64,000 nt of DNA from NCBI GenBank assembly GCA_016713335.1, contig JADJPH010000006.1, positions 62,001 through 126,000 of the forward strand, given 5' to 3'. Shown piece after piece: positions 1 through 8,662 of the stretch. A model generated the notes under the pieces. The model searched no databases. It was not told where the DNA came from and was given only the letters and a program-made list of their open reading frames with translations. The first letter of the stretch is position 1. The number at the start of each line of letters is the position of its first letter. The stretch comes from Candidatus Fredericiella danica. GTDB lineage: Bacteria > Chloroflexota > Anaerolineae > Caldilineales > Caldilineaceae. The translations under genes and the position numbers were made by a program.

Positions 1-1
1 A

Positions 2-364
2 GCCTGGCATGCACGGTATCAGGAAAGTCTAGGCGTGCACGCACCGGATAATCGCGACGGCGTGATGCAGGATGTCCACTGGTTTGCGGGGCAGGTTGGC
101 GGTCTCTTTCAGGGATATACCCTGGGCAACATCATGAGCGCCCAGTTCTATGGTGCAGCACTGAGCGCCCACCCTGAGATTCCGATGCAAATTGGCCGTG
201 GCGAATTCAGCCTGCTGCATACCTGGCTCCGCGAAAACATCTACCAATACGGGAGCCAGTTCACGGCAGACGAACTACTACGCCGCGTGACGGGGAGTCC
301 GCTCACCTTACAGCCGTATCTGACCTATCTGCGCACGAAGTACGCGGCGATCTATGGACTCTAG
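2..364 (+). CDS. M32 family metallocarboxypeptidase (Taq-type), C-terminal part
   Basis: This is the last 120 codons of a thermostable carboxypeptidase Taq-type enzyme, which removes C-terminal residues from peptides in the cytoplasm. The frame is open from base 2, so the gene begins outside the window and the GTG at 35 is internal. The segment GVMQDVHW followed by YTLGN and the closing LxxYLRTKY pattern are typical of the M32 C-terminal helical region. The HExxH zinc site lies upstream and cannot be seen. The stop at 362-364 is followed after 15 bases by the convergent ROK kinase gene. Family assignment is confident from the C-terminal pattern; activity cannot be judged. Confidence 0.85.
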   Translation, partial: AWHARYQESLGVHAPDNRDGVMQDVHWFAGQVGGLFQGYTLGNIMSAQFYGAALSAHPEIPMQIGRGEFSLLHTWLRENIYQYGSQFTADELLRRVTGSPLTLQPYLTYLRTKYAAIYGL

Positions 365-379
365 CCGGTTTTCGCCGGT

Positions 380-1348
380 CTATCCATGAGCGCGTTCTAG
401 TTCATCGGCCGCCAGGGCGACGGCGCCAAGTAGCCCGACGTCATCGCCCAGCGCGGCCGAAACAATTTCGAGTTGGTTCCAAAAATCTGGCGATTGCGCC
501 CGCTGGCGAATGGTTTCCCACATCGTGGCTTCGATATAGCGCCCGGCATACAGCCACACGCTCCCGCCGATCACGATCCGTTGCGGGTTGAAGGTGTGCA
601 GTAGATTGGTGATCCCGACACCCAGGTAACGTCCGGTGAGGGCGTACTGGTCTAGCGCGAATTCGTCGCCCTGTTCGGCTGCCTCCTGAAGCAGCCGGGG
701 TGACACGGCTTCAATGTCCCCATGCACCCATTCCAAGACCGCGCTTTTGGCGCCATTGGCCAGGGCACGCCGTGCGCGTTTGGCCAGGTTCGGTCCCGAT
801 GCCAACCCTTCCAGCGTGCCAATTTCGCAGCGCCCTTCCAACTCCCCGGTGAGGTCGATGGTGACATGCCCGATCTCGGCCGCCATGCCGCGCGAACCTA
901 ACAGCAAGCGCCGGTTGATGATCACGCCACCACCGATGCCGGTGCTGACCGTGATGTAGATCATGTGGTTGGAGCCGCGGCCTGCACCAAACCGGAATTC
1001 GGCGAGGCCGGCCAGGTTGGCGTCGTTGCCGATATAGACCGGGACGCCAAAGCGGCGGCTCAGGATTTGCCGCAACTCAATATTGTGCCACCCAGGGAGA
1101 TTGGGCGCCACGATGACGACGCCATTGTAGGGGTCGATCGGACCCGGGGCGCCAAGTCCAATGGCCGCAATATGTTGATCCCCGCGGGCCGCCTCGATCT
1201 GTGTCACGATGCGCTCAATGACGGCAGTGGGGCCTTCATCAGCCAGCGTCAATGTAGCGACGCGGCTCTGCATCACGCCGTCCGAGTTGGCAAGTGTTGC
1301 GCGAATTTGAGTACCGCCCAGGTCAACGCCTAGCAATTTTTGGGTCAT
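380..1348 (-). CDS. ROK family sugar kinase (glucokinase-like)
   Basis: This 322-residue protein probably phosphorylates glucose or a related sugar. The N-terminal phosphate-binding loop is GVDLGGTQIRAT (residues 7-18), the catalytic Asp is D109 in GNDAN, the glycine-rich adenosine loop is STGIGGGV (about 135-142) and the conserved EIGH histidine is H161. The usual ROK zinc motif CxCGxxGCxE is degenerate: only C174 remains and the loop is about three residues short, so zinc binding is doubtful. The ATG at 1348 is chosen over an upstream in-frame ATG because a GAGG ribosome site precedes it and the longer version adds an unrelated 20-residue tail. There is no DNA-binding domain, so this is a kinase rather than an NagC/XylR-type repressor. 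It diverges from the gene at 1542. Confidence 0.88.
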   Translation of the reverse strand: MTQKLLGVDLGGTQIRATLANSDGVMQSRVATLTLADEGPTAVIERIVTQIEAARGDQHIAAIGLGAPGPIDPYNGVVIVAPNLPGWHNIELRQILSRRFGVPVYIGNDANLAGLAEFRFGAGRGSNHMIYITVSTGIGGGVIINRRLLLGSRGMAAEIGHVTIDLTGELEGRCEIGTLEGLASGPNLAKRARRALANGAKSAVLEWVHGDIEAVSPRLLQEAAEQGDEFALDQYALTGRYLGVGITNLLHTFNPQRIVIGGSVWLYAGRYIEATMWETIRQRAQSPDFWNQLEIVSAALGDDVGLLGAVALAADELERAHG

Positions 1349-1416
1349 GGCCGTGCCTCGCATGGATGAAAATAGGGTGGTGAAGCTCAGGCTTCGTACT
1401 GCTGACAATGTGCATT

Positions 1417-1446
1417 ATCCTACCGCTTCCCGGCACATTCTTACAA
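1417..1446 (-). promoter_or_regulatory. Candidate sigma-70 promoter for the ROK kinase
   Basis: Read on the minus strand, TTGTAA (1446-1441) is separated by 18 bases from TAGGAT (1422-1417), about 70 bases before the ROK start. The match is moderate. It lies back to back with the stronger promoter at 1454-1482. Confidence 0.35.
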
Positions 1447-1453
1447 ACACGAG

Positions 1454-1482
1454 TTTACAGTTGCTTTACAGTGGGATATAAT
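1454..1482 (+). promoter_or_regulatory. Sigma-70 promoter upstream of the 1542 gene and possibly the ABC pair
   Basis: TTTACA (1454-1459) and a perfect TATAAT (1477-1482) are separated by 17 bases. Transcription would start near 1489, giving a leader of about 50 bases. TTTACAG occurs twice (1454-1460 and 1465-1471), so a regulator half-site is possible but unproven. The genes at 1542, 2433 and 4228 follow closely on the same strand and could share this promoter. Confidence 0.65.
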
Positions 1483-1541
1483 GCACCTATCTCCGCCCGA
1501 GTCAGCACCTCAGGATCAACCACGGCAAGAAAGGAAGCCGC

Positions 1542-2423
1542 ATGACTTTCTCCGAAGTCGATCAGCGTTACATCACACTGAAGGAGCGGTTTGCTGCTGG
1601 TGAGATTACCGCTGAGCAATTCGATGATGAACTTCTCAACATGATGGTGCAGGACGTTCAGGGCCGCTGGTGGGCGAAGGCGCGGCTGAGCGGTGAGTGG
1701 CACTATTATGACGCGGCCACGGAGGATTGGCAGCGCGCCGATCCCCCCGGCGCAGCGGCGCCGCCCGAATTATTGATCCCGCCCACAAAGAAGGCCGTCG
1801 TACAACCATCCACCATCGACCAACCCGGTCAACCGGCGCCGCCACAGGGTGCAAAGCAGCAACCCACAACGCATCAACCGGCGCAGCCTGATAAACGGGT
1901 GGTGGGAACTAAACAACCCGCGCCAACGAAGGCTAGCGCGGTGACCGAACCTGCTGCAAATGCCTCGGGGCAAACGCCAGAACCGGCGCCGGCGAAAACT
2001 GTCACTGGCTTCCGTTGGGCAAAACATGCGCCAAAACAATCTTATGCCACCACGCCAACTGCGAGCACCCAAACGGGCGCACACGCATCGCCGCCTTCAA
2101 CCGCGGCCTCTGCGCCAAAGAGTAGCGCCGTGGCCGCAGCGGGCAGTGGCGCCTCGGTGAAGGGGGTTCCGGTCAACTATGACTTTCGGCCCGTGCCCGA
2201 ACTCAGCGGGATGAAGAAGGCGCTCTTTTACCTGCTTTCGCTGTGCATCCCCATCGCTGGGATTGTCCTCTTCTTTGTCTACAGGAAAAAGCCTGTCGCT
2301 GAGGATCGCACTGCGGCACGCATGTTTCTGCTGCTCGGAGTTGTTTCCATTCTTTTCGCCGGGCTCTGCCTGCCGGCCTACACGGCCACAGGGTTCTTGA
2401 TCTTCCAGGGCGGCTCGTTCTAG
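1542..2423 (+). CDS. Membrane-anchored protein of unknown function with a long Pro/Ala linker
   Basis: This 293-residue protein has three parts. Residues 1-75 are a soluble N-terminal region with a short acidic helical stretch followed by a Trp/Tyr-rich strand pattern (GRWWAKAR, EWHYYD). Residues about 76-215 are a low-complexity linker rich in Pro, Ala, Gln and Thr. The C-terminal 70 residues hold two hydrophobic helices (around FYLLSLCIPIAGIVLFFVY and MFLLLGVVSILFAGLCL). The start follows a GGAAG ribosome site, and a good promoter lies 60 bases upstream. The ABC exporter genes begin nine bases after the stop, suggesting an operon. I do not recognise a named family; a role as an accessory to the exporter is only inferred from position. 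Confidence 0.7.
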   Translation: MTFSEVDQRYITLKERFAAGEITAEQFDDELLNMMVQDVQGRWWAKARLSGEWHYYDAATEDWQRADPPGAAAPPELLIPPTKKAVVQPSTIDQPGQPAPPQGAKQQPTTHQPAQPDKRVVGTKQPAPTKASAVTEPAANASGQTPEPAPAKTVTGFRWAKHAPKQSYATTPTASTQTGAHASPPSTAASAPKSSAVAAAGSGASVKGVPVNYDFRPVPELSGMKKALFYLLSLCIPIAGIVLFFVYRKKPVAEDRTAARMFLLLGVVSILFAGLCLPAYTATGFLIFQGGSF

Positions 2424-2432
2424 TCAAATCCA

Positions 2433-4211
2433 TTGCAAAAACGACTCTCAATCTACTTCCGACTGTTTGGCTACCTGCGTCCCTATTGGCCCCAGATGAT
2501 TGCAGCGTACGGCGCAGTGCTGGTAGCGACTTTGGTGAACCTCTTCATTCCCCAGGTCATTGCGGCTGCCATTGACAATGGCATTGCGACCGGTCAGCCG
2601 TCCGCGCTGTTTGTCACGGGCGCCATCATTTTAGGAATTGCCATCGTGCGCGGCGTTGCCGGGTACTTGCAGCGCTTCTATGGTGAGTGGTTGACACACC
2701 GCGTCTCTTATGACCTGCGGGGTGACTTCTTCGCTGCGATCGAGAACATGCCTTTCGCGTTCCATGATCGTGCCCACACAGGCGATCTCATGAGCCGCGC
2801 CACTGGCGACATTGGTGAGACGGATCGTTTTGCCGGTTTTGGGCTGATGGAGCTCACCAGCGTGTTGGCGCTTGGGATCGGCGTCGTCGTGGCGATGTTC
2901 TATGAGAACGCACGGCTGGCTATGATTGCGCTGGGTCCGATCATCACCCTCTTGATCCTGGCCATCACCTTTGGCCGCGTCGTGGAGCCACAATTCAAAT
3001 TGATCCAGCAGCAACTCGGCCTGCTGTCGACGACGATGCAAGAGAGCCTCACCGGGATCAACCTGGTCAAGGCGTTTGCGCGCGAACCCTATGAGTTTGC
3101 AAAGTTTGACGAACAGAACGACGAATGGTTCCGGCGCCGTTCGCGGGTCATCCGGCTGTGGGGCGACTTCTGGCCATCGTTTACCCTGGTGCTTGCCACC
3201 GGCATCTTCCTCATGCTTTGGGTTGGTGGCCCCTGGGCACTCTCCGGCGAAATCACGGTCGGTTCGCTTTTCGTCATGATCTCGTATCTATTGATGTTGA
3301 ATGCGCCGGCGCAACAACTGGGAAATCTGGTGAATCTTGCCGCAAATGCCGGCGCAAGCGCCCAACGGGTCTTTGAGATCATCGACACGCCAAATCCAAT
3401 CGTTGAGAAACCGGGCGCCATTGCTTTACAGCACGGGCGCGGTGGCGTGCACTTTGAGCAGGTCAGTTTCGCCTATGCCGGGGATGCACGCGTGCTGCAC
3501 GATGTCGACTTTGCGGTCGCGCCGGGTATGACGGTGGCGCTGGTGGGGCCGACTGGTTCAGGGAAGTCGTCCGTCGTGGCGCTGCTCCCCAGGTTTTATG
3601 ATGTAACGGCAGGGCGGGTGTTGGTGGACGGGATGGATGTGCGCGAGGTAACGCTGCACAGTCTGCGGCAGCACATCGGCGTTGTGCAACAGAATCCATT
3701 TCTCTTTAGCGCCACCCTGCGTGAGAACATTGCCTATGGCGTCGAGAATGCACCGTTGGAGGCTGTGATCGAGGCAGCGAAGGCCGCCAACGCCCATGAC
3801 TTTATCCTGCGTTTCCCGCAGGGGTATGACACAAAAGTCGGCGAGCGAGGCGTGACGCTCAGCGGCGGGCAACGGCAACGCATCGCCATTGCCCGCACCC
3901 TCCTTTACAACCCGCGCATCCTGATCCTGGATGATTCGACCAGCAGCGTGGACACGGAAACCGAACATCTGATCCAGCAAGCGCTGCAAACACTGATGCA
4001 GGGGCGTACGACCTTTATCATTGCCCAACGGCTTGTCACGCTGAAGCATGCCGATCTGATTCTTGTCCTGGACGAAGGTCGCATCGTCGAACGCGGCGTT
4101 CATGCACAATTGTTGGCGCGGCACGGGCTCTACAGAAACATTTATGACCTGCAATTGCGCGATCAGGAAGAGTTTGCGCAACTTGAACGCAAACTACGCA
4201 CGGGCTATTGA
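2433..4211 (+). CDS. ABC exporter half-transporter, degenerate-site subunit
   Basis: This 592-residue protein fuses a six-helix type IV exporter domain (about residues 10-320) with a C-terminal nucleotide-binding domain. Walker A is GPTGSGKS (about residue 370) and the signature is the canonical LSGGQ (about 475). Walker B ends ILILDD, with Asp where the catalytic Glu is expected (about 500), and the switch residue is Gln in IIAQRL (about 531) instead of His. These two changes mark the degenerate site of heterodimeric exporters such as TM287/288 or BmrCD. The start is a TTG nine bases after the previous stop, chosen because the first transmembrane region follows directly. It is paired with the next gene, 16 bases downstream. 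The substrate is unknown; drugs or lipids are usual for the family. Confidence 0.92.
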   Translation: MQKRLSIYFRLFGYLRPYWPQMIAAYGAVLVATLVNLFIPQVIAAAIDNGIATGQPSALFVTGAIILGIAIVRGVAGYLQRFYGEWLTHRVSYDLRGDFFAAIENMPFAFHDRAHTGDLMSRATGDIGETDRFAGFGLMELTSVLALGIGVVVAMFYENARLAMIALGPIITLLILAITFGRVVEPQFKLIQQQLGLLSTTMQESLTGINLVKAFAREPYEFAKFDEQNDEWFRRRSRVIRLWGDFWPSFTLVLATGIFLMLWVGGPWALSGEITVGSLFVMISYLLMLNAPAQQLGNLVNLAANAGASAQRVFEIIDTPNPIVEKPGAIALQHGRGGVHFEQVSFAYAGDARVLHDVDFAVAPGMTVALVGPTGSGKSSVVALLPRFYDVTAGRVLVDGMDVREVTLHSLRQHIGVVQQNPFLFSATLRENIAYGVENAPLEAVIEAAKAANAHDFILRFPQGYDTKVGERGVTLSGGQRQRIAIARTLLYNPRILILDDSTSSVDTETEHLIQQALQTLMQGRTTFIIAQRLVTLKHADLILVLDEGRIVERGVHAQLLARHGLYRNIYDLQLRDQEEFAQLERKLRTGY

Positions 4212-4227
4212 GCAGACGAGGTAATGG

Positions 4228-6094
4228 ATGGCCCATTCATCGTGGGTGCTACACCGGCGGCGCCATGATACAACTGAGGAGCGGCGGCGCCGCGAAGAGA
4301 AAATCAGGACGCTCGTCCGCGATGACGACGAGGTGCTTGGCAAGGCGTACGACTCCCGGCTGCTGAGCCGTCTCTTTGGCTTTATGCGTCCCTACCGCGG
4401 TCGGCTGGTACTTGCCATTGTCTTTATGGCCTGTACAACCATGCTGAGCGTGGCGAGTCCCCTGGGTCATTGGCCGCGCCATTGACAGCATCACCGCCGG
4501 CAGTCTGGCCGATTTACGCCAATGGACCCTCGTCTTCGCGTGCATTGCGCTTGGCGATTGGTTCTTCAACCGGCAGCGCGTCTGGTTGATGGCGTTCGTG
4601 GGTACCCGCGTCTTGACCGACATCCGGCGCGATCTCTTCCGCCACATGCATGCGCTTTCGCTGAACTGGCACAACAACACGAGCGTGGGCCGGCTCATGA
4701 GCCGGCTCATTGGCGACGTCGGCGTGCTGCAGGATTTTGTCACCTGGTCCGTCACCGGGATTACCCGTGCGCTGTTCAATCTAGTGGGCATCACCATTGC
4801 GATGTTCCTGCTCAACTGGGTATTGGCACTGGTCGTCCTCGCGGTGATGCCACTGATGATCCTGCTCACCAACTACTGGCGCCATCACATGCGCGCGGCG
4901 TACCGCGCCACGCGTCAACGAATTTCGCTCATCAACGGTTACCTCAACGAATCGATCCAGGGAATTCGCGTGACCAAGAGCTTCAACCGTGAAGCAAGGA
5001 ACTATGAGCACTTCGACGATTTGAATCTGGCCTTCTTTGACGCCAATGTTGGCGCAACGCGGCTTTCCGCGCTCTTCTTTCCGGGCGTCGATTTCTTGGG
5101 GTCGCTTGCTGTCGCACTTGTGGTGGGGGTCGGTGGCTGGTTGGTCTTCCAAAATGCCCTGACCGCCGGTACGTTAGTTGCATTCGTGCTCTATGTCGAT
5201 CGGTTCTTTGACCCGATCCGCGAAATCGCACAGCGGTACAACTCCTTCCAGACGACAATGGCCTCCAGCGAGCGTATTTTCGCCCTGTTGGATACACCTC
5301 CGGATCTGACCGATGCGGTGGATGCGATTGTCCTGCCGGCGCCGGTGCGCGGTGAAGTCGATTTTGCTGCGGTCAGCTTTCAGTACAAGGCGGATGAACC
5401 GGTGCTTGAGAACGTCTCTCTGCATGCGGCGCCTGGGCAGCGCATTGCGCTGGTGGGGGAAACAGGCGCCGGCAAGAGCACCATTGTGCGGCTGCTTGCC
5501 CGCTTCTTTGATGTGACCGATGGCGCAGTGACTATCGACGGCCATGATGTGCGGGCGGTCACGCTGGCAAGTTTGCGCTCGCAAATGGGGATCGTCTTAC
5601 AGGACACCTTTCTATTCGGCGGTACGATCGCGGACAATATCCGGTATGGCCGGCTGGAAGCCACAAACGATGAAGTCATTGCGGCTGCGCAGGCGGTAGG
5701 CGCTGACGAATTTGTCCGGCGGATCCCGGAAGGGTACGACGCCGTGGTGCAAGAAAACGGCGCCAATCTGAGTGTGGGGCAACGCCAGGTCATTTCCATG
5801 GCGCGGGCGTTTCTGGCCAATCCGAGATTGCTGATTTTGGATGAGGCGACGAGCAGTGTCGATACGGCGACCGAAAAGGTGATTCAACATGCCATGGACA
5901 CCTTGATGCGTGGGCGCACTAGCTTTGTCATAGCCCACCGGTTGAGCACGATTGTGAGCGCCGACCAGATCATCGTGATGGATCAAGGCCGGATTGTCGA
6001 GCAGGGAACACATACGGAGTTATTGAACCGGCGCGGCCGATATTACGGTCTCTATACAATGCAGTGGCAACAAGGTGGCGCAGATCAGGGATAG
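4228..6094 (+). CDS. ABC exporter half-transporter, consensus-site subunit (one frame break)
   Basis: This is the partner of the preceding exporter, with a transmembrane domain and a C-terminal ATPase. Walker A is GETGAGKS, Walker B is the canonical LLILDEATSS, and the switch His is present in FVIAHRL. The signature is changed to LSVGQ. Together with the partner's LSGGQ, the Walker motifs here would form the hydrolytically competent site. The gene is open from 4228 to a stop at 4485 in one frame and from there to 6094 in the next. Dropping one G from the GGG at 4464-4466 joins them smoothly (SPL-VIGRAIDSI) inside the first transmembrane region. Either this is a sequence error or the subunit is a recent pseudogene. 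A charged N-terminal extension rich in Arg/Glu precedes the first helix. Confidence 0.88.
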
Positions 6095-6159
6095 CCCGCA
6101 GGTTATCATCTATTCTTGGCCGGGAAGTCTCAGGAACATGAAGATCGCAGGTGTGATGG

Positions 6160-6789
6160 ATGACGATGTCTGACCTCCGCGTTTTGATTGTCGCAGATGA
6201 TCCACTGGCGCGCGCGGGGCTAACCGCCCTGCTAACCAGCCAGGCGCAACTCATCATAGCCGGGCAGACGAGCAGTGATGCCGATTTGCGCGCGGCAACT
6301 GCGGCTTTTGTGCCGGACGTGGTTTTGTGGGATCTGGGCTGGAATCCAAGCGAGCGGATCGACCGTGTGGGCCGCTACACGGATGAGAGCGTGGCGCCGG
6401 TGGTGGCGTTGTTGCCAACGGCGGAGAGTGCGGGCGCTGCACGCGCCGCCGGCGTGCGGGGGGTGTTAGGTCGAGCGCTGGACGGGGCACAGATGGCTGC
6501 TGCTGCACGTGCAGTGTGGGAAGGGCTGCAGGTCTTCAGTGATGGCATGGTGGCGCAGCCCGTGGCGCCTGACGATGTTGAACCCATCGTGGAGCCGCTC
6601 TCGCCGCGCGAGTTGGACGTGCTGCGCGGCATTGCGGAAGGGCTGTCGAACAAACTCATCGCGCGCCAACTGGAGATCAGTGAGCATACGGTGAAATTTC
6701 ACGTGAATGCAATTCTTGGCAAACTCGGGGCGCAAAGCCGCACGGAAGCAGTCGTGCGCGCAACGCGAGCCGGGCTTATCTGGTTGTGA
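6160..6789 (+). CDS. NarL/LuxR-type response regulator
   Basis: This 209-residue two-domain regulator has a receiver domain (residues about 5-120) with acidic pair D13-D14 and phosphoacceptor D58 in VVLWDLG, and a C-terminal LuxR helix-turn-helix (about 145-205) with the pattern LSPRELDVL, SNKLIARQL, SEHTVKFHV. The usual conserved Lys of the receiver's fifth strand appears as Arg (VLGRAL), so phosphorylation-driven switching may be altered. No histidine kinase is nearby. The ATG at 6160 is used; a second ATG two codons later is also possible. It overlaps the ribosome site of the downstream HAD gene, so the two are probably co-transcribed. Confidence 0.9.
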   Translation: MTMSDLRVLIVADDPLARAGLTALLTSQAQLIIAGQTSSDADLRAATAAFVPDVVLWDLGWNPSERIDRVGRYTDESVAPVVALLPTAESAGAARAAGVRGVLGRALDGAQMAAAARAVWEGLQVFSDGMVAQPVAPDDVEPIVEPLSPRELDVLRGIAEGLSNKLIARQLEISEHTVKFHVNAILGKLGAQSRTEAVVRATRAGLIWL

Positions 6790-6796
6790 GGAACTG

Positions 6797-7459
6797 ATGG
6801 ACTTTTTGGCGCTGATTTTTGATCTCGACGGTGTGATTATCGATTCCGAAGCGCTCCACAATGATGCGGTGGCCGCGGCGGTGCGAGCCTATGGGGCGGA
6901 AATACCCTGGGAGATGTTCGACGAGTACATGGGTTCACCGGACGCCGTGTTGCTTGCGCATGCGAATGAGCGGTATCTGGGTGGCAGACAGGATGTGGAT
7001 GAGATGCTGGCGCTGAAGCAGCAAATCTTCCTGGAGACGATCGACCGCATGCAGTTGGTCCCTGGGGCGGTGGCCTTTATAGCGCAGAGCCGGCCGCACT
7101 TCCGGCGGTTTGCGCTGGCGACCTCGTCGTTACCATTCAACCAAGAGGTGGCGTTTGAACGGTTTGAGCTGAATCGCTATTTTGACGTTGTCGTCACTGC
7201 CGCGGATGTGCCCCACACCAAGCCACACCCGGCGCCCTATTTGCGCGCGGTGGAACTCCTTGGGTTGCCCGCCGCGCAGTGCCTTGTGATTGAAGATTCG
7301 CTCAATGGGGTCCGGTCGGCGAAAGCAGCAGGGTGCGCCGTCATTGGGCTGACGACTTCGTACTCGGCGGCCGCGTTGGCGGAAGCCGGGGCAGACGACG
7401 TTTGCATGTCGTTTGAAGGCGTCGCCGCCATGCTGGGTCTGACGCTGGCAGCGTCCTGA
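6797..7459 (+). CDS. HAD-superfamily phosphatase, beta-phosphoglucomutase-like
   Basis: This 220-residue cytoplasmic hydrolase carries the catalytic pair D9-x-D11 in IFDLDGVIIDSE, motif II Thr/Ser in ALATSS, and motif III/IV residues in KPHPAPYL and IEDSLNGVRSA. The sequence fits the subfamily that includes beta-phosphoglucomutase, GPP-type sugar phosphatases and phosphoglycolate phosphatase. The exact substrate cannot be read from sequence. The start at 6797 follows a GAGGA ribosome site overlapping the stop of the response regulator seven bases earlier, so translation may be coupled. Confidence 0.88.
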   Translation: MDFLALIFDLDGVIIDSEALHNDAVAAAVRAYGAEIPWEMFDEYMGSPDAVLLAHANERYLGGRQDVDEMLALKQQIFLETIDRMQLVPGAVAFIAQSRPHFRRFALATSSLPFNQEVAFERFELNRYFDVVVTAADVPHTKPHPAPYLRAVELLGLPAAQCLVIEDSLNGVRSAKAAGCAVIGLTTSYSAAALAEAGADDVCMSFEGVAAMLGLTLAAS

Positions 7460-7461
7460 TC

Positions 7462-7482
7462 TGTCGGGCCAGGCACCCGACA
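7462..7482. terminator. Hairpin between convergent HAD and flavodoxin genes
   Basis: TGTCGGG (7462-7468) pairs perfectly with CCCGACA (7476-7482) across a seven-base loop just after the HAD stop. A second small palindrome (GACGCT-ggc-AGCGTC) overlaps the end of the HAD gene at 7441-7455. There is no clear T-tract, so this is a plausible but unproven bidirectional terminator. Confidence 0.4.
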
Positions 7483-7526
7483 AAGCATAGCGCCCCCCCG
7501 GTGCCCTTTGTCGCGCGGGGCGCAGA

Positions 7527-8027
7527 TTATTCCACAAGCGCCTCTGCCAGTTCAGCGCCCCACGCTTGCGCGCGTTCCACCTCGCCGGCGCGGAGTGGGC
7601 CGTATTTGCCTTCAACGACAAACCGCTGACTCTTGCCTTGCGGGCGATAGCCGAGCGTTTCCAGTTGCTGCAGAATGGCTTTGGCCGCACTGCCCGGCGA
7701 CCACCAGATCCGCGTCTCAAAGGCGGCGGCGTGACCTGTGCCCGCAGGTAGTGTTGCGAGCCAGGCGCGCATCGAAGGCTGTGTGAGGTCGGGCGGGGCC
7801 GGCGGATTACCCGGGTTTGAAGCAAGCCCTTCGATCATCTTCTCGGTCGGCAGTGAAAAGCCAAGCAACGGCGCGCCCGCCACAATCAGTTCGACGCCGA
7901 CCAGTGCGTCGCCGGTCGCTTCACTGGTGGACAGAGCACGGGCGTCTGCCCCGATGCCTGTGGCAATGGCTCGCGCGATCGCCGCCGTGTTGCCCCAATG
8001 CGATTCATAAACAACGATTGCCTTCAT
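7527..8027 (-). CDS. Flavodoxin family protein
   Basis: This 166-residue protein begins with the FMN phosphate-binding signature YESHWGNTAAIARAI (residues about 7-21), where the SxxGNT loop holds the FMN phosphate. A second flavin-contacting loop lies around VAGAPLLGFS. The C-terminal segment (LETLGYRPQGKSQRFVVEG) is typical of a flavodoxin-domain protein with a small extension. It would act as a one- or two-electron carrier or small reductase in the cytoplasm. It is convergent with the HAD gene, and upstream lies a broken quinone-oxidoreductase remnant, which may once have formed a redox pair with it. Confidence 0.8.
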   Translation of the reverse strand: MKAIVVYESHWGNTAAIARAIATGIGADARALSTSEATGDALVGVELIVAGAPLLGFSLPTEKMIEGLASNPGNPPAPPDLTQPSMRAWLATLPAGTGHAAAFETRIWWSPGSAAKAILQQLETLGYRPQGKSQRFVVEGKYGPLRAGEVERAQAWGAELAEALVE

Positions 8028-8084
8028 GACTTTGCATCTCCGCGTAGGTAATCATGTGACGCGTGGTGGCGCCAGCCTCTATTG

Positions 8085-8369
8085 TCACGCATGCAACTCC
8101 GGAGCAACCAGCACGACATTCCCTGTGACCTGGCCGCTTTCAAGGAGTTCATTCGCAGCGGCGGCATCAAGGATTGGGTATTTCCTCCCAATGACAGGAG
8201 CGCGATCTCGCCGCTTTCCAGAAGCCTGAAGAGGGTAGCCCAATCTTCGAGAAATGGGCGCCGGTCAAAGAGAAAGTAGTTTGAAGTTCCGTGCGCGCAA
8301 TTCGTGTTCCATTACGTGGAGCACCGCCGGTGGGCCGAACCTGGTTGCCACCACGCTACGATAGGTCAC
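8085..8369 (-). pseudogene. Remnant of a zinc-type alcohol dehydrogenase/quinone oxidoreductase (MDR family)
   Basis: Only the two ends of a roughly 330-residue MDR enzyme remain in 285 bases. From a GTG at 8369 the frame reads TYRSVVATRFGPPAVLHVME, the typical N-terminal strand of quinone oxidoreductases, and stops after about 35 codons. It then continues, in shifted frames, as FLEDWATLFRLLESGEIA and VIGRKYPILDAAAANELL, ending VTGNVVLVAPELHA-stop at 8085. This is the usual MDR C-terminus (pattern GkIxPvIgrxyPLxdAxxAhxlle). The entire catalytic and Rossmann core is missing, and at least two frame changes occur, one being a CT duplication near 8190. This is real decay by internal deletion rather than a single read error. 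Confidence 0.7.
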
Positions 8370-8576
8370 GGTTCACCTACCTTACTGTCGCACCGCACGC
8401 TGCAGAAAAAGCCGCTCGATCCATCATAGTCTGGTCTCGCGCTGACCATGTTTCCAGGCTGTTATACCACATAGATCGGTTCACCAGCCTGACACCCCGC
8501 ACCAATGGCTAATGGTCACCTACCCGTTCGAGGGATGTGGACAAGCGGTGGATGGGAGAGAATTGGACGACGCAAA

Positions 8577-8650
8577 GTATTTCGTACTCCGTATTCCGTA
8601 TCGCGTAATGCATGGCACGCACTACGAGATACGAGACACGCAACATACAA
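8577..8650. repeat. TACGAGATACGAG-type intergenic repeat, copy 1
   Basis: A short low-complexity element built from variations of CGTATTCCGTATCGCGTA and TACGAGATACGAGACACG sits directly before the HtrA-like gene. Related copies occur at about 31166-31240, 48920-48945 and 57575-57720. The two halves are imperfect reverse complements and could fold. The remaining stretch 8370-8576 shows no gene that I can support. Confidence 0.6.
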
Positions 8651-8662
8651 AAGGATCCAATC

